A DNA stretch of 64,000 nucleotides from an uncultured Bacteroidales bacterium (GTDB lineage: Bacteria; Bacteroidota; Bacteroidia; Bacteroidales; FEN-979). The stretch lies in contig CAIWXI010000075.1 of the NCBI GenBank assembly GCA_903916595.1, positions 1 through 64,000 of the forward strand. Reading direction: 5' to 3'. This document shows, piece after piece, positions 17,444 through 26,528 of the stretch (its first letter is position 1; every line of letters starts with the position of its first letter). The notes beneath the pieces were generated by a model that did no database searches, had not been told where the DNA came from, and saw nothing but the letters and a program-made list of their open reading frames with translations. A program made the translations under genes and the position numbers.

Positions 17444-17836
17444 TTAGGAAAGCGTACCATCGGGATATTGAACCATCCCGGCAAAATGGATTTTAATTTT
17501 TCCGTTTTCAAGAACCCAGCTGTCGGCGAATCTCATTTTGGCTTCGCCTTCTTTGGTTTTCATGGTGATCTGCTCAGTGATCATCAGGCATTGGGGGTTT
17601 TCAGTTTCCCCCCAGAAAATAATTTCCGTATCCAGTCCGTCAATACCGAGAATTCCCTGCATGTGCTCCCGTAATTGAGTTTTACCTTTATAATAAAGGG
17701 GTTTTTTCATAAAACTGCTGATAAGCAAACAGTCATCAGTGTATTGATCCAGCAGGGCATCTATGTTTTTATCAAGGATGTTCCGGATGTGTTCGCGGTA
17801 CATCCGGCCCAGTTTGGTGTCGGGAACATTTTTCAT
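17444..17836 (-). CDS. NTF2-like small protein
   Basis: 130 residues. Helical start MYREHIRNILDKNIDALLDQYTDD, then a KGKTQLREHMQ helix and terminal strands DSWVLENGKIKIHFAGM. Closest in style to the neighbour at 17078 (both have YYKGK/YVKGK before the helix), so these two may be diverged duplicates. Function unknown; SnoaL-like isomerase or binding role possible. Confidence 0.82.
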   Translation of the reverse strand: MKNVPDTKLGRMYREHIRNILDKNIDALLDQYTDDCLLISSFMKKPLYYKGKTQLREHMQGILGIDGLDTEIIFWGETENPQCLMITEQITMKTKEGEAKMRFADSWVLENGKIKIHFAGMVQYPDGTLS

Positions 17837-17846
17837 TTTTCAGAAA

Positions 17847-18281
17847 TTAAAGTTTGGCTGATCCTTTATGATATTTAAGTTCGTCGACGATATAAACTGT
17901 GATCACAATTCTTCCGTCTTCGATGGCTACTTCCCAGGTTTGGTAAGCATCGCATTTTATCCTTTTGCTGAACCGCGCAGGAGGGTTCCATGCGCTGGCT
18001 TCCCACTGAACAACGACTTTTACATTGGCAGTCTGACCATCGGCTGCGATTTTCGATTCAACCAGTTTTACGGTGTGCACTTCGTCAAAAAAAATGCGGA
18101 TTACACCCTGGTACCAGGATTCAAAGCTTGCCCTTCCTGAAAGTGTGGCTTCAGGGAATACCATTTTTACATTCTTTTTTGAAAGGTTGTCAATGAAATC
18201 AACCTGTGGTGCATGAACATCTAGAAACCCGTACCAATCAATTGCAAATTGCTTAATGGCTTCGGCTGTTAATTTTTCCAT
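17847..18281 (-). CDS. NTF2-like small protein
   Basis: 144 residues from ATG 18281 (a longer start at 18308 is less likely because it nearly touches the previous stop). Pattern: FAIDWYGFLDVHAPQVDFI, then GRASFESWYQGVIRIFFDEVHTV, then terminal strands YQTWEVAIEDGRIVITVYIVDEL. First NTF2-like gene after the ThDP enzyme in transcription order. Confidence 0.8.
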   Translation of the reverse strand: MEKLTAEAIKQFAIDWYGFLDVHAPQVDFIDNLSKKNVKMVFPEATLSGRASFESWYQGVIRIFFDEVHTVKLVESKIAADGQTANVKVVVQWEASAWNPPARFSKRIKCDAYQTWEVAIEDGRIVITVYIVDELKYHKGSAKL

Positions 18282-18311
18282 AACTTGTTTATATAATTTG
18301 TGAAGCATCGT

Positions 18312-19976
18312 TTATTTAAGAACAAGGTCAATTAAAAAAGGTCTGTCATCAGAAAACATCTTTTTAATGGCCGGTAGAATTTCTTCCGGTCTTTCCACTC
18401 TCACTGCATCGACACCCATTGATTTTGCAATCATGTCGAAACGGAAACCCGGTTCCGACAAATCAAAACTCACCGGGAAATCATGTTTCTGAATATCTCT
18501 TTCTTTCCAGTACTGATCAATATTCAGCTGCAGCAAATGATAAGAGGAATTGTTGCATACAATAAATTTCGAACCGATCTTGTGTCGTACTGCGGTCCAC
18601 AATGCCTGTATCGTGTACATGCAACCTCCGTCACCGGAAAATCCGATAACAGTTTTATCCGGATGGTTCAGTTTAACACCAAGCGCTCCGGGGAACCCAA
18701 CACCCAGGGAACCGCCTCGTGTCACAAAGTAAGATCCCGGATCAGCCGGAGGAATGTAACGGGTAATAGACGGAGAACAGGTAAGCGCCTCATCGAAAAT
18801 AATGGTTCCTTCCGGAATATTTTTTGACAACACTTCTGCAAACTCCGATATTTGAACAGGAAGCCGGCCTTTCAGTTTTTTATCTGCTTCAATTTCTGCA
18901 GCAATCTTTTTTGATTTCGTATCTGAAATTTCTTTAAATCGTTTTCCCGCCTCTGTTTTATATTCAGGAGTCATCAATGCTCTCAAAGCTTCAGACAATG
19001 CAGCAAGTGAAAGTTTAGGATCACAGACAATGCCCAGGTCTACGCGATGATTCTTGGCAATCTCATAAGCATTCAGATCAATATGAATTATTCTGGCTCC
19101 TTTTGCATAGATATCGTCAAGGTTTGGAAAAACTTCAGGAACCATATACGTACCCACAATCAGGTTAACATCACCTTTTGAAGTAATCGGAAAACTGGAT
19201 GTTCCGAACATATGTCCGGTACTTCCCTGATATAACGGATGTTTTGTATCCATCATCACGTCGCCAAAATCAACACCGTAAACTTCTGCCCCCAGTAATT
19301 CGGCAATTTCAGTCAGTTCTTTACTTGCGCCTGAATATGCAGGGCCGTCACCACAAAATATCATTGGTTTCGTTGCAGCAAGAAGCATTTTTGCAGATTG
19401 TTGTATGAGTTCCTTTTCTGGCACCACTCTTGTCGACGGGATGCATGAAGGAAAAACTTCTTCTTCATTTATCATATCAAGAACATCCATTGGCAGGCAA
19501 ACATAAACAGGCCCCATCGGTGGAGTAGCTGCTATTTTAATCGCCCTTCGTATAGTCCTTAATAATGATCTGGTGTCAGTAACAAGAGTTGAATATTTGG
19601 TAACGGGAGCCATCATTGCAACAAGATCGTTAGCCATCTGGCTATCCATATTCATATATTTAACGCCTGCATCTCCACCAATGACCACCAGAGGGGAATG
19701 GCCTCTTTTTGCCTGGTATAATGCACCAACGGCATTACCGATACCCGGTGCGCTGTGCAATTGAACAAGGGTTGGTTTTTGAGAGGCGCGGGCATATCCG
19801 TCAGCCATTAATACTGCGATACTTTCCTGCAGGGTAAGTATATAATGCATGCCGGGATAGTCCTTCATGGCATCCAGAAAACCCTGTTCAACAGTTCCGG
19901 GGTTGCCGAACATGTATGACATGCCATCGGAGAGGAACTGTTCAATGATTTTTTGATTGCCTGATTTACCAGCCAT
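18312..19976 (-). CDS. ThDP-dependent enzyme, benzoylformate-decarboxylase-like
   Basis: 554 residues with the three-domain layout of ThDP decarboxylases and synthases. The Pyr domain has FGNPGTVEQ (cf. GNPGSNE of benzoylformate decarboxylase), the catalytic Glu in LTLQESIAV, and LHSAPGIGNAVGAL with the His corresponding to His70. The PP domain has GDGG-x25-NN (GDGGCMYTIQALW to CNNSSYHLL) for Mg-ThDP. A 2-oxo acid decarboxylase or carboligase activity is expected; the substrate is not visible. Overlaps the upstream DJ-1 gene by 11 bases. Likely the core enzyme of the cluster. Confidence 0.88.
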   Translation of the reverse strand: MAGKSGNQKIIEQFLSDGMSYMFGNPGTVEQGFLDAMKDYPGMHYILTLQESIAVLMADGYARASQKPTLVQLHSAPGIGNAVGALYQAKRGHSPLVVIGGDAGVKYMNMDSQMANDLVAMMAPVTKYSTLVTDTRSLLRTIRRAIKIAATPPMGPVYVCLPMDVLDMINEEEVFPSCIPSTRVVPEKELIQQSAKMLLAATKPMIFCGDGPAYSGASKELTEIAELLGAEVYGVDFGDVMMDTKHPLYQGSTGHMFGTSSFPITSKGDVNLIVGTYMVPEVFPNLDDIYAKGARIIHIDLNAYEIAKNHRVDLGIVCDPKLSLAALSEALRALMTPEYKTEAGKRFKEISDTKSKKIAAEIEADKKLKGRLPVQISEFAEVLSKNIPEGTIIFDEALTCSPSITRYIPPADPGSYFVTRGGSLGVGFPGALGVKLNHPDKTVIGFSGDGGCMYTIQALWTAVRHKIGSKFIVCNNSSYHLLQLNIDQYWKERDIQKHDFPVSFDLSEPGFRFDMIAKSMGVDAVRVERPEEILPAIKKMFSDDRPFLIDLVLK

Positions 19977-20796
19977 ATTTTTTTAATCCTTTGTCTAACA
20001 TTTGCACAAGAACATCTCCGAATTCATAAGCACACTGTAAAGAGCGGGCTGTGAGGAATGGATAATCAAGAACAACAGAGGTTTCTTTTCCGAAGTTCCC
20101 ATGATACTGACCTTCGGGGCCGACAGCATCCGTTAAAACATATTCCAGAACATAAGGCGGGGGGCCCATATTAAAATCGGTATGCAGGAAGCCTGTACCG
20201 TCGTGATAATCATACTCTATGCAGTGACCTGTAACATGTTTTCCTTTTATGATGCATTTTCTTTCATTGAAATCGCGGGCAAAAGCCAATGGCGCAACAC
20301 CATAGCATATTCCGGCAATCGGCATATTCTTCCGGTAGAATCCAAGAATCAATTCATGAAGGCTTTGGTTGTTCACCATATCAACAATAGGCCCGCTGCC
20401 TCCGACAAGGAACAAGGCATCATATCCGGAGGTCAGTTTTTCAACAGCCTCTTTAGTCTTGATATAATATGCTTCTAATTTGCGTAAAAACTCAGGCGCA
20501 CTATAATATGGACGTTCAGGAATGTATTGCTTGAGGTTCATTGGCCCGGAGGTCAGGTTTTTTTCTATGAATTCCTTAACTTCTTTTTCGTGACGGGGTG
20601 TTGTAACACAGACGCCAAGGGGAGGGTCACAATAGGTTTGATCATAACTTGGTGGCAAAGCATCAGAGGGTTTTCCGTTTGGCGTCATGAAGCCGACCTG
20701 ATAACCGGCCGCTTCAAGTTTATTAAAAGGACCAACTAATTCAATGCCCCAGTATCCGTATTCGGACAGGATGGCTAAAACTTTTTTTGTGCTCAT
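19966..20796 (-). CDS. DJ-1/PfpI-family protein, Hsp31-like size
   Basis: 276 residues. Begins KVLAILSEYGYWGIEL with a likely catalytic Glu, contains DALFLVGGSGPIVDM, and has the nucleophile elbow AGICYGVAPLAFARD (Cys about 168). The insertion between first and central strands resembles Hsp31/glyoxalase III-type members. It is the promoter-proximal gene of the 14-kb minus-strand row and overlaps the ThDP gene. A remnant open frame ends 10 bases upstream. Confidence 0.88.
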   Translation of the reverse strand: MSTKKVLAILSEYGYWGIELVGPFNKLEAAGYQVGFMTPNGKPSDALPPSYDQTYCDPPLGVCVTTPRHEKEVKEFIEKNLTSGPMNLKQYIPERPYYSAPEFLRKLEAYYIKTKEAVEKLTSGYDALFLVGGSGPIVDMVNNQSLHELILGFYRKNMPIAGICYGVAPLAFARDFNERKCIIKGKHVTGHCIEYDYHDGTGFLHTDFNMGPPPYVLEYVLTDAVGPEGQYHGNFGKETSVVLDYPFLTARSLQCAYEFGDVLVQMLDKGLKKYGW

Positions 20797-20806
20797 GATA
20801 TATTAT

Positions 20807-21078
20807 TTAGGGTACCTCAAAAAAACTGCATTTATTGATGCCAATCTGCTCATGATAGGGGGGGCGGACCACGATAATCATCTTTTCTTCTTGAATCTGG
20901 CTTAGTATTTCTTCTTTCAGTCTGTCCTCAAACTTTATGGCTGGAGTTGCTTTAATTTTCTGTTCCTCAGTTTAAATTGAATATTGGGTTGATTTTTATA
21001 TTTAACAAAGATATTTAATTTTAGGTGATCCTTATGAGATGTTATGGTAAATTCAAAATTCTTTTGTGATTGAATTTT
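20807..21078 (-). pseudogene. Possible frameshifted gene remnant upstream of the DJ-1/ThDP cluster
   Basis: The 389-base gap 20797-21185 contains two overlapping minus-strand open frames without good starts: 20935-21078 (47 codons, lysine-rich, with HKDHLKLNIFVKYKNQ) and 20807-20971 (54 codons, with TPAIKFEDRLKEEIL and MIIVVRPPYHEQIG). Read with one frameshift inside 20935-20971 they give about 90 residues of protein-like composition ending 10 bases before the DJ-1 start. A seven-base G run (C on the coding strand) lies in the second. I do not recognise the family. It could instead be leader sequence. Confidence 0.3.
21006..21013 (-). promoter_or_regulatory. Possible -7 box for the DJ-1/ThDP cluster
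   Basis: TATCTTTG on the minus strand, an exact TAnnTTTG match, about 210 bases before the start at 20796. No correctly spaced TTG. It would transcribe through the gene remnant. Confidence 0.3.
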
Positions 21079-21089
21079 CTATAACTTTG
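21063..21089 (+). promoter_or_regulatory. Possible promoter of the lipoprotein hydrolase
   Basis: TTTG (21063-21066), 15-base spacer, TAACTTTG (21082-21089). The -7 element is exact; the spacer is slightly short. It supports the ATG at 21186 rather than the earlier in-frame start at 21066. Confidence 0.4.
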
Positions 21090-21185
21090 AATTCCTTAAC
21101 AAGCAAGATGAAAAAGAAACTATCGACAATTGGAATACTGTTTATGCTGGTTCTGAAACATCCACCAATGCCAGAATTTTCAAAG

Positions 21186-22439
21186 ATGAAAATAAACACG
21201 AACTTTTCGTCCCATCTATTGGCGATTATATTATTTGCAGGTTTTCTTTTCCTGCTTTCGGGATGCAAAAAGGAGGAGCCCACACCCGTTCAGCCAGGGG
21301 TTACCTGGCAGTATATCGAAACTTACGATCTGCAGAAGCTCAATCATATCCTGAACGCGGAACTTGAGGAGTTCCTGACGACTTCAACCATGCATCTGGC
21401 CGACTTCCAGGGCCAGTTTGCAGTACCGGCATACCCTGTAAAATTATATCGGGTAACCTATCCCACGGTAGTTCCTGAACTCGGCATCTCCACGATGGCT
21501 TCCGGTCTGGTGGCCATTCCCGACAACGGGCTGGATTCAATGCCCGTCGTCTCATATCAGCATGGAACTGTAGCGGCCAGGACTGCATGCCCTTCCTACC
21601 CCGATTCATCGCTGGAAACCAGCCTGATGATCGCGCAGTTTGCCTCCCAGGGCTATATCGTGATCGGAGCCGATTTCATTGGTCTCGGAGTTTCAGATCA
21701 GCCCCATGCAGATTTCGTCAGACTCAGCACAGAACAAGCATGCATCGACATGCTGAATGCAGCCGATAAGGTTCTTAAAGAACAGAAAATCAGGAAGGGG
21801 CCTCTGTTCCTGCATGGCTGGTCGCAGGGAGGATGGGCCACCATGACCTTTCTGAGGAAACTGGAAGCTATGAACATAAGCGTGACGGCTGCATCAACAG
21901 CCTGCGCCGTTGCCGACTTTTTCCCCCATATGGATCGCTGGATCAACGATCCGCAGCCGGGCGATTCTCCGGCTCTGCCGGCTGTAGTTGCCAATTGCAT
22001 TTTTGCGTGCGCATATTATAACGGGCTGACAAGCCTTCCTTCCTATGCAATCAAGCCTGAATATTTGCAGGCTTCAAAAGATCTTTTCGAGTGGAAGATG
22101 GATCTGAATACCTTCCTTTTAAAAACCACAATGCATGTCAGGGATTTACTGCGGCCAGAATTCCTGTCGCCTGGAAATACCGGAAGTGTTCCATTCTGGC
22201 AGGTCCTCGAGCAGGCCCAGTCTTACCGCTGGCGATGTCAAACCCCGCTCAGGATGTATTATGGCGAGGTCGATAATATCGTCCCGATATTTCTTGCCAC
22301 GCTGCCGGCAGCTTATCAGAATCAACTGGGCTGCAATACTATTGCCATTTCGGCAGGAGCGACAGCCGATCACAGAGCAGGCTATGTTTACTCCCTTATT
22401 CATGTAAAACCATGGTTCGATGAGTTTTTGAAAAAGTAA
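21186..22439 (+). CDS. Lipoprotein alpha/beta hydrolase (secretory-lipase-like)
   Basis: 417 residues from ATG 21186, chosen because it gives a compact lipoprotein signal: hydrophobic run then LLSGC, with Cys about 26. The catalytic triad is visible: nucleophile Ser in HGWSQGGW, Asp in YYGEVDNIVP, and His in TADHRAGY near the end. The fold resembles secreted lipases and esterases of the LIP type. It probably sits on the outer membrane or periplasmic face and hydrolyses esters. Monocistronic, divergent from the DJ-1 row. Confidence 0.85.
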   Translation: MKINTNFSSHLLAIILFAGFLFLLSGCKKEEPTPVQPGVTWQYIETYDLQKLNHILNAELEEFLTTSTMHLADFQGQFAVPAYPVKLYRVTYPTVVPELGISTMASGLVAIPDNGLDSMPVVSYQHGTVAARTACPSYPDSSLETSLMIAQFASQGYIVIGADFIGLGVSDQPHADFVRLSTEQACIDMLNAADKVLKEQKIRKGPLFLHGWSQGGWATMTFLRKLEAMNISVTAASTACAVADFFPHMDRWINDPQPGDSPALPAVVANCIFACAYYNGLTSLPSYAIKPEYLQASKDLFEWKMDLNTFLLKTTMHVRDLLRPEFLSPGNTGSVPFWQVLEQAQSYRWRCQTPLRMYYGEVDNIVPIFLATLPAAYQNQLGCNTIAISAGATADHRAGYVYSLIHVKPWFDEFLKK

Positions 22440-22545
22440 AATCAAAACCAGCTCCATCCTGCCAGCACTTGTTCTGGGCGACCAACAAAGGCTTCTGATC
22501 GATTTAGCATTGAAGTGTACTGTCATTCGTAATAAACCTCGATGC

Positions 22546-22908
22546 TTAATCAAGGTACACCCCGGTGCCCGCTACCAGGACTTCCCCACGTACGACAATC
22601 CGTTTCACAAAGGAAGATTTGCGCAGGGCTTTTGTAGTTCCGGGTTTTGGCCAGAGGTAATCGACCCAGCCCTGACCGTTGTCAATTGCCATCCGCACTG
22701 GCCTATTCCAAGGGCTCTCCCCATTACGGGAGATTTCACTGGCCGCGTCTTTCACGAGATCTACCAGGTTAATGGTTTCCTGAAACTTGTATTTGGATCC
22801 TTGTGCGAAAAGTTTTCCATTGCCGGGGGAGGCGATTCCGGTCATCAGCAACAGAACGGCAGCGCAAAAAAACACAGCCGTTTTTTGGAATGTGATCTGA
22901 GCTTTCAT
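22546..22908 (-). CDS. Stand-alone periplasmic Cache-domain protein
   Basis: 120 residues: signal peptide (about 1-36, ending near FAQ) and a short Cache-like sensory unit with ETINLVDLVKDAASEI, a GWVDYLWPKPG motif and the terminal GTGVYLD typical of single Cache modules that bind small organic acids. There is no transmembrane signalling domain, so it would act as a free ligand binder or partner of another receptor. It is followed by convergent sequence with no recognisable terminator. Confidence 0.72.
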   Translation of the reverse strand: MKAQITFQKTAVFFCAAVLLLMTGIASPGNGKLFAQGSKYKFQETINLVDLVKDAASEISRNGESPWNRPVRMAIDNGQGWVDYLWPKPGTTKALRKSSFVKRIVVRGEVLVAGTGVYLD

Positions 22909-22926
22909 GACACTGAAATTAACAGG

Positions 22927-22957
22927 TAAATATAAGAAAAATCGATGCGAAAGTCAA
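22927..22957 (-). promoter_or_regulatory. Putative promoter of the Cache gene
   Basis: TTG (22957-22955), 20-base spacer, TATATTTA (22934-22927), one mismatch to TAnnTTTG. The predicted start is close to the ATG at 22908. Confidence 0.35.
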
Positions 22958-23051
22958 GTCTTTCGGTGGGAATTATATCGTCAGTCGCAAACATACCCGG
23001 TTTTTAAGTATTTTCGCTGTCAGGGAAACCGTGTTTTAACCCCCATTTATC

Positions 23052-23519
23052 ATGAACCATTCGAAAATCCTTTTTCCCCGGTATTTCAGATACATCGGGA
23101 TCATCCTTACATTAGCTGGAATTGTAATGTCGGTAATCAGGTTTGGATTTGGTGTCAAACCCGATTTCCTCGAAACGAAAGTGTTTGTTGTATATGCAGC
23201 CTACCTTCAGACTTCCGAATTCAGGTTTATCACCAATAATATCAGTGAAGAAATATGTGGAGTGACTCTCCTCCTCGGCTTGTTCTTTCTTGCCTTTTCG
23301 AGATTCAAAACCGAAACAGAAGAGATCTGGGCACTGCGCACAAAATCTTTTATATATTCTTTATATACCCATTCAGCCTTGCTGCTTTTCTGCCTGCTGT
23401 TCATCTATGGCTGGGGTTTTCTTATCGTGATGACGGCAAACCTATTTCTGTACCTTTTGTTTTATAACTTATGGTTTTACATGCTTTTATTCCTGGCCTC
23501 GCACAAAGCAGAAGGATAA
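23052..23519 (+). CDS. Hypothetical membrane protein
   Basis: 155 residues with about four hydrophobic helices (near 14-32, 64-82, 105-125 and 128-150). The segment between helices 1 and 2 (QTSEFRFITNNISEE) is probably extracytoplasmic. I do not recognise the family. It precedes the C10 peptidase gene by 77 bases on the same strand but need not be co-transcribed. Confidence 0.7.
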   Translation: MNHSKILFPRYFRYIGIILTLAGIVMSVIRFGFGVKPDFLETKVFVVYAAYLQTSEFRFITNNISEEICGVTLLLGLFFLAFSRFKTETEEIWALRTKSFIYSLYTHSALLLFCLLFIYGWGFLIVMTANLFLYLLFYNLWFYMLLFLASHKAEG

Positions 23520-23596
23520 TATTCGTACTTTCGTAACCTCCAAAAAAGATTCCAGTTAACATCTGCTCAACCTCCAAATCATAACAGCAATATCAT

Positions 23597-26500
23597 ATGA
23601 AAAAACTTTTTACATTTTTCTGCCTGGCGCTCCTCGTCCCGGCAGTCTGGGCTAAACATGTCCCTCAGCAGGATGCAGCTAAAGTTGCTATCAGCTTTTA
23701 CAAGCTGAATAACACCCTGGGTGTAACAGCTCCGCTGCTTTTATCCCAGACTACCCGTTTATGGGAGAATGTGCCTTCTTTCTATGTTTTCCGCTTTGTA
23801 TCGGGAGGGTTTGTGCTGATTGCTGCCGACGATGCGTCAATTCCTGTTCTGGGTTATTCATTCGAGAATGATATGCCTGAGGCAACAGACAATCCGGCAA
23901 CAAAAGAATGGCTCGACAATTACGCCAGAGAGATAGTATATATCATCAACAATAAACTCGACAACTCGGTCACTCTTAAGGAGTGGAATTCCATCGAAAG
24001 CCTGCAGCCGCTTGCCCCTTCCAGAGATGTTGCGCCTCTGCTGAACACGACCTGGGACCAGGGATGTTATTACAATACCCTCTGTCCGGCTGCCGGCGGT
24101 GGGCAGTGCGGTCACGTATGGACGGGTTGTGTTGCTACCGCCATGGCCCAGGTCATGAAATATCACAACTACCCTCCCCAGGGAATCGGCCAGCATACCT
24201 ATACCGATCCGACCTACGGACAGCAGACAGCGAATTTTGGAAATACAACTTATAACTGGGCTACTATGCCCAACTCAGTCGGCAGTAATAATCCCGCCGT
24301 GGCCACCCTGATGTATCATGCAGGTGTTTCGGTCGATATGTCGTACGGCACCAGCGGGTCCGGCGCTTTCAGCGAGAATGTACCCGCCGCCTTACTCAAT
24401 TATTTCAATTATCATCCCGATATCGATATCAAATACAAGGATAATTATGCCAACGTTGAGGATTTCAAAGCCTTGCTAAGGGCCGACCTCGACAACAATC
24501 TTCCGATGTATTACAGCGGTTCCAACCCTACCGAAGGACATGCCTGGGTTTGCGACGGATACCGCCTCAGCGATGGCAAGTTCCATTTCAACTGGGGATG
24601 GTCCGGATCAGCTAACGGCTATTATGCCCTTGGCAACCTCAACCCTGGAGGATATACCTTCAATAACAACAATTCCGTTGTGCTGCATATCAAACCATAC
24701 AATGCCAATCTTGTCGTTAGAATCACCCATCCGGCCGACAGAGCCGTTATCGGAGTGGGTTACAGTGTCGAAATCAATGCCAGCGTGCTCAGGGGTTCTG
24801 CCAGCATGATGAAAATATTTATCGACGACGTCGAGAAATTCTCTGTTACCAGCGACTCTATCTCCTACACATGGAACACCTCAAGCGCTGATCTTGGTTC
24901 GCATATTGTGAAAGCATTTGCATACAGTGCAACAGATACGGTATATTATAAGGAGCTGGTGAACGTGGCCGAATGGGTCTCACAGTCCAGCGGATTTGCC
25001 GCTCCATCACGAGCCCTCTCATACTTATCGGCTCTCGACAGCAACAGCGTATGGGCCACGGCATCAGACGGGAACAACATGACCGGCGCCTGTTCCGATT
25101 TTGCAAAAACAACCAACGGAGGCAACCACTGGACTCCCGGCGTGATCACCAATACCACGGGCCTTGCTTCAGCCATGATTTTCGCCATCGACACTTCTAC
25201 AGCCTGGGTGGCCATGTACAAAGTTGCGGGCAGTAAACCCATGGGTATTTATATGACTGCGGATGGAGGAGCTACCTGGGCCCGCCAGACTACCGCTTCG
25301 TTCAGTAACTCGGCATCCTTCCCGAATATAGTCCATTTTTTCAATTCCAGTGACGGGATTTGCATGGGCGACCCTATCAGCGGTAAATTCGAGATTTATA
25401 CAACCTCCAACGGTGGTACGAACTGGGCTCTGATAGCAGCTGCAGGCAACCCTGCTCCCCAGAGCGGTGAGTTTGGCGTTGTGGGCTACTATTGCGCTGT
25501 GCATGATACGATCTGGTTCGGAACGAATAAAGGAAGGGTATATAAATCGGTCAATAAAGGTGTTTCCTGGACCGTGGCCTCTGCTCCCGGTATGAATGCA
25601 GCCTATGTGAAACCTATGTTCAGAAACGGGAGCCACGGCTTGTTACAGGATGAAAGTACAGGTATGGGTCTTCTTTGCGAATCCTTCGACGGGGGAGCTA
25701 CCTGGACCCAGCTTACTTTTACAGGTTCTGCCTATTCAGGAGATATTGCATATGTGCCCGGTACGGTGAATACATGGGTACGATCGGGTTATCAGTCCAA
25801 CCTGGGTTGTGCCTATTCCTTCGATGGCGGTCACAACTGGACCGATTTTGTTGGAACCACCGGCGCTGAGTACTACCAGATGTCATGGGTCAACAATCAC
25901 TGCGGATGGTCAGGGAGCATGAATACCAGCCCCACCGAAAACGGAGCATACAAATTTATCGGACTGCTCCAGCCCTCTTTGCCTCCACCCCAGAATGTGA
26001 TGGCTGCAGCAACAGCTCACGATGTTGTCATTACCTGGGAAGCTCCGTCATACAACCCCGCACAGATGACATTGCAAGGTTATAATATAAGCCGCAACGG
26101 GACAAAGATCAACCCAAGCCCGCTTACTGTTCTGAATTATACTGACCAGGGCGTACCCAGCGGACAGCAAACATACTGCGTTATGGCGCAATATAACGTC
26201 GGGGCTTCACCCGACAGCTGTAAGACCGTTGATGTTGCTGTTGGGATCAGGCCTTCGGGCGACCAGCCTTCATTGCTGATCTACCCAAACCCCGCTCACG
26301 AAAGAATTATGGTAAAGACCGCCGGCCAGAATCCACTGATCAGCATCTATAACCAAACCGGAAATCTGATGCCGCTGTCTGTAAAAAATCTGTCGGACGA
26401 CCTTTCAACCCTCGACATCTCAGAGCTGCCGGCAGGAATCTACCTGGTTTCGGTGAGCAGTTCACAAGGGATTGCAAGGACTAAACTGGTTGTTTACTAA
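23597..26500 (+). CDS. Secreted C10 (streptopain-like) cysteine peptidase with T9SS sorting tail
   Basis: 967 residues. Order: signal peptide (1-19, ending VWA); Spi-like inhibitory prodomain (about 20-140); C10 peptidase with nucleophile Cys178 in TGCVATAMAQ and His315 in EGHAWVCDGY; an Ig-like module (about 372-455); a region of BNR/photosynthesis-stability-like repeats with recurring GGxxW signatures (about 470-790); a fibronectin III-like module (about 795-880); and a type IX sorting domain (LLIYPNPAHE to KLVVY). The protein should cross the outer membrane by T9SS and self-activate by loss of the prodomain. Most residues after about 370 probably bind surfaces or substrates. Confidence 0.92.
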   Translation: MKKLFTFFCLALLVPAVWAKHVPQQDAAKVAISFYKLNNTLGVTAPLLLSQTTRLWENVPSFYVFRFVSGGFVLIAADDASIPVLGYSFENDMPEATDNPATKEWLDNYAREIVYIINNKLDNSVTLKEWNSIESLQPLAPSRDVAPLLNTTWDQGCYYNTLCPAAGGGQCGHVWTGCVATAMAQVMKYHNYPPQGIGQHTYTDPTYGQQTANFGNTTYNWATMPNSVGSNNPAVATLMYHAGVSVDMSYGTSGSGAFSENVPAALLNYFNYHPDIDIKYKDNYANVEDFKALLRADLDNNLPMYYSGSNPTEGHAWVCDGYRLSDGKFHFNWGWSGSANGYYALGNLNPGGYTFNNNNSVVLHIKPYNANLVVRITHPADRAVIGVGYSVEINASVLRGSASMMKIFIDDVEKFSVTSDSISYTWNTSSADLGSHIVKAFAYSATDTVYYKELVNVAEWVSQSSGFAAPSRALSYLSALDSNSVWATASDGNNMTGACSDFAKTTNGGNHWTPGVITNTTGLASAMIFAIDTSTAWVAMYKVAGSKPMGIYMTADGGATWARQTTASFSNSASFPNIVHFFNSSDGICMGDPISGKFEIYTTSNGGTNWALIAAAGNPAPQSGEFGVVGYYCAVHDTIWFGTNKGRVYKSVNKGVSWTVASAPGMNAAYVKPMFRNGSHGLLQDESTGMGLLCESFDGGATWTQLTFTGSAYSGDIAYVPGTVNTWVRSGYQSNLGCAYSFDGGHNWTDFVGTTGAEYYQMSWVNNHCGWSGSMNTSPTENGAYKFIGLLQPSLPPPQNVMAAATAHDVVITWEAPSYNPAQMTLQGYNISRNGTKINPSPLTVLNYTDQGVPSGQQTYCVMAQYNVGASPDSCKTVDVAVGIRPSGDQPSLLIYPNPAHERIMVKTAGQNPLISIYNQTGNLMPLSVKNLSDDLSTLDISELPAGIYLVSVSSSQGIARTKLVVY

Positions 26501-26528
26501 TACTGAGGGATACCCGGGATTGGTCTGT

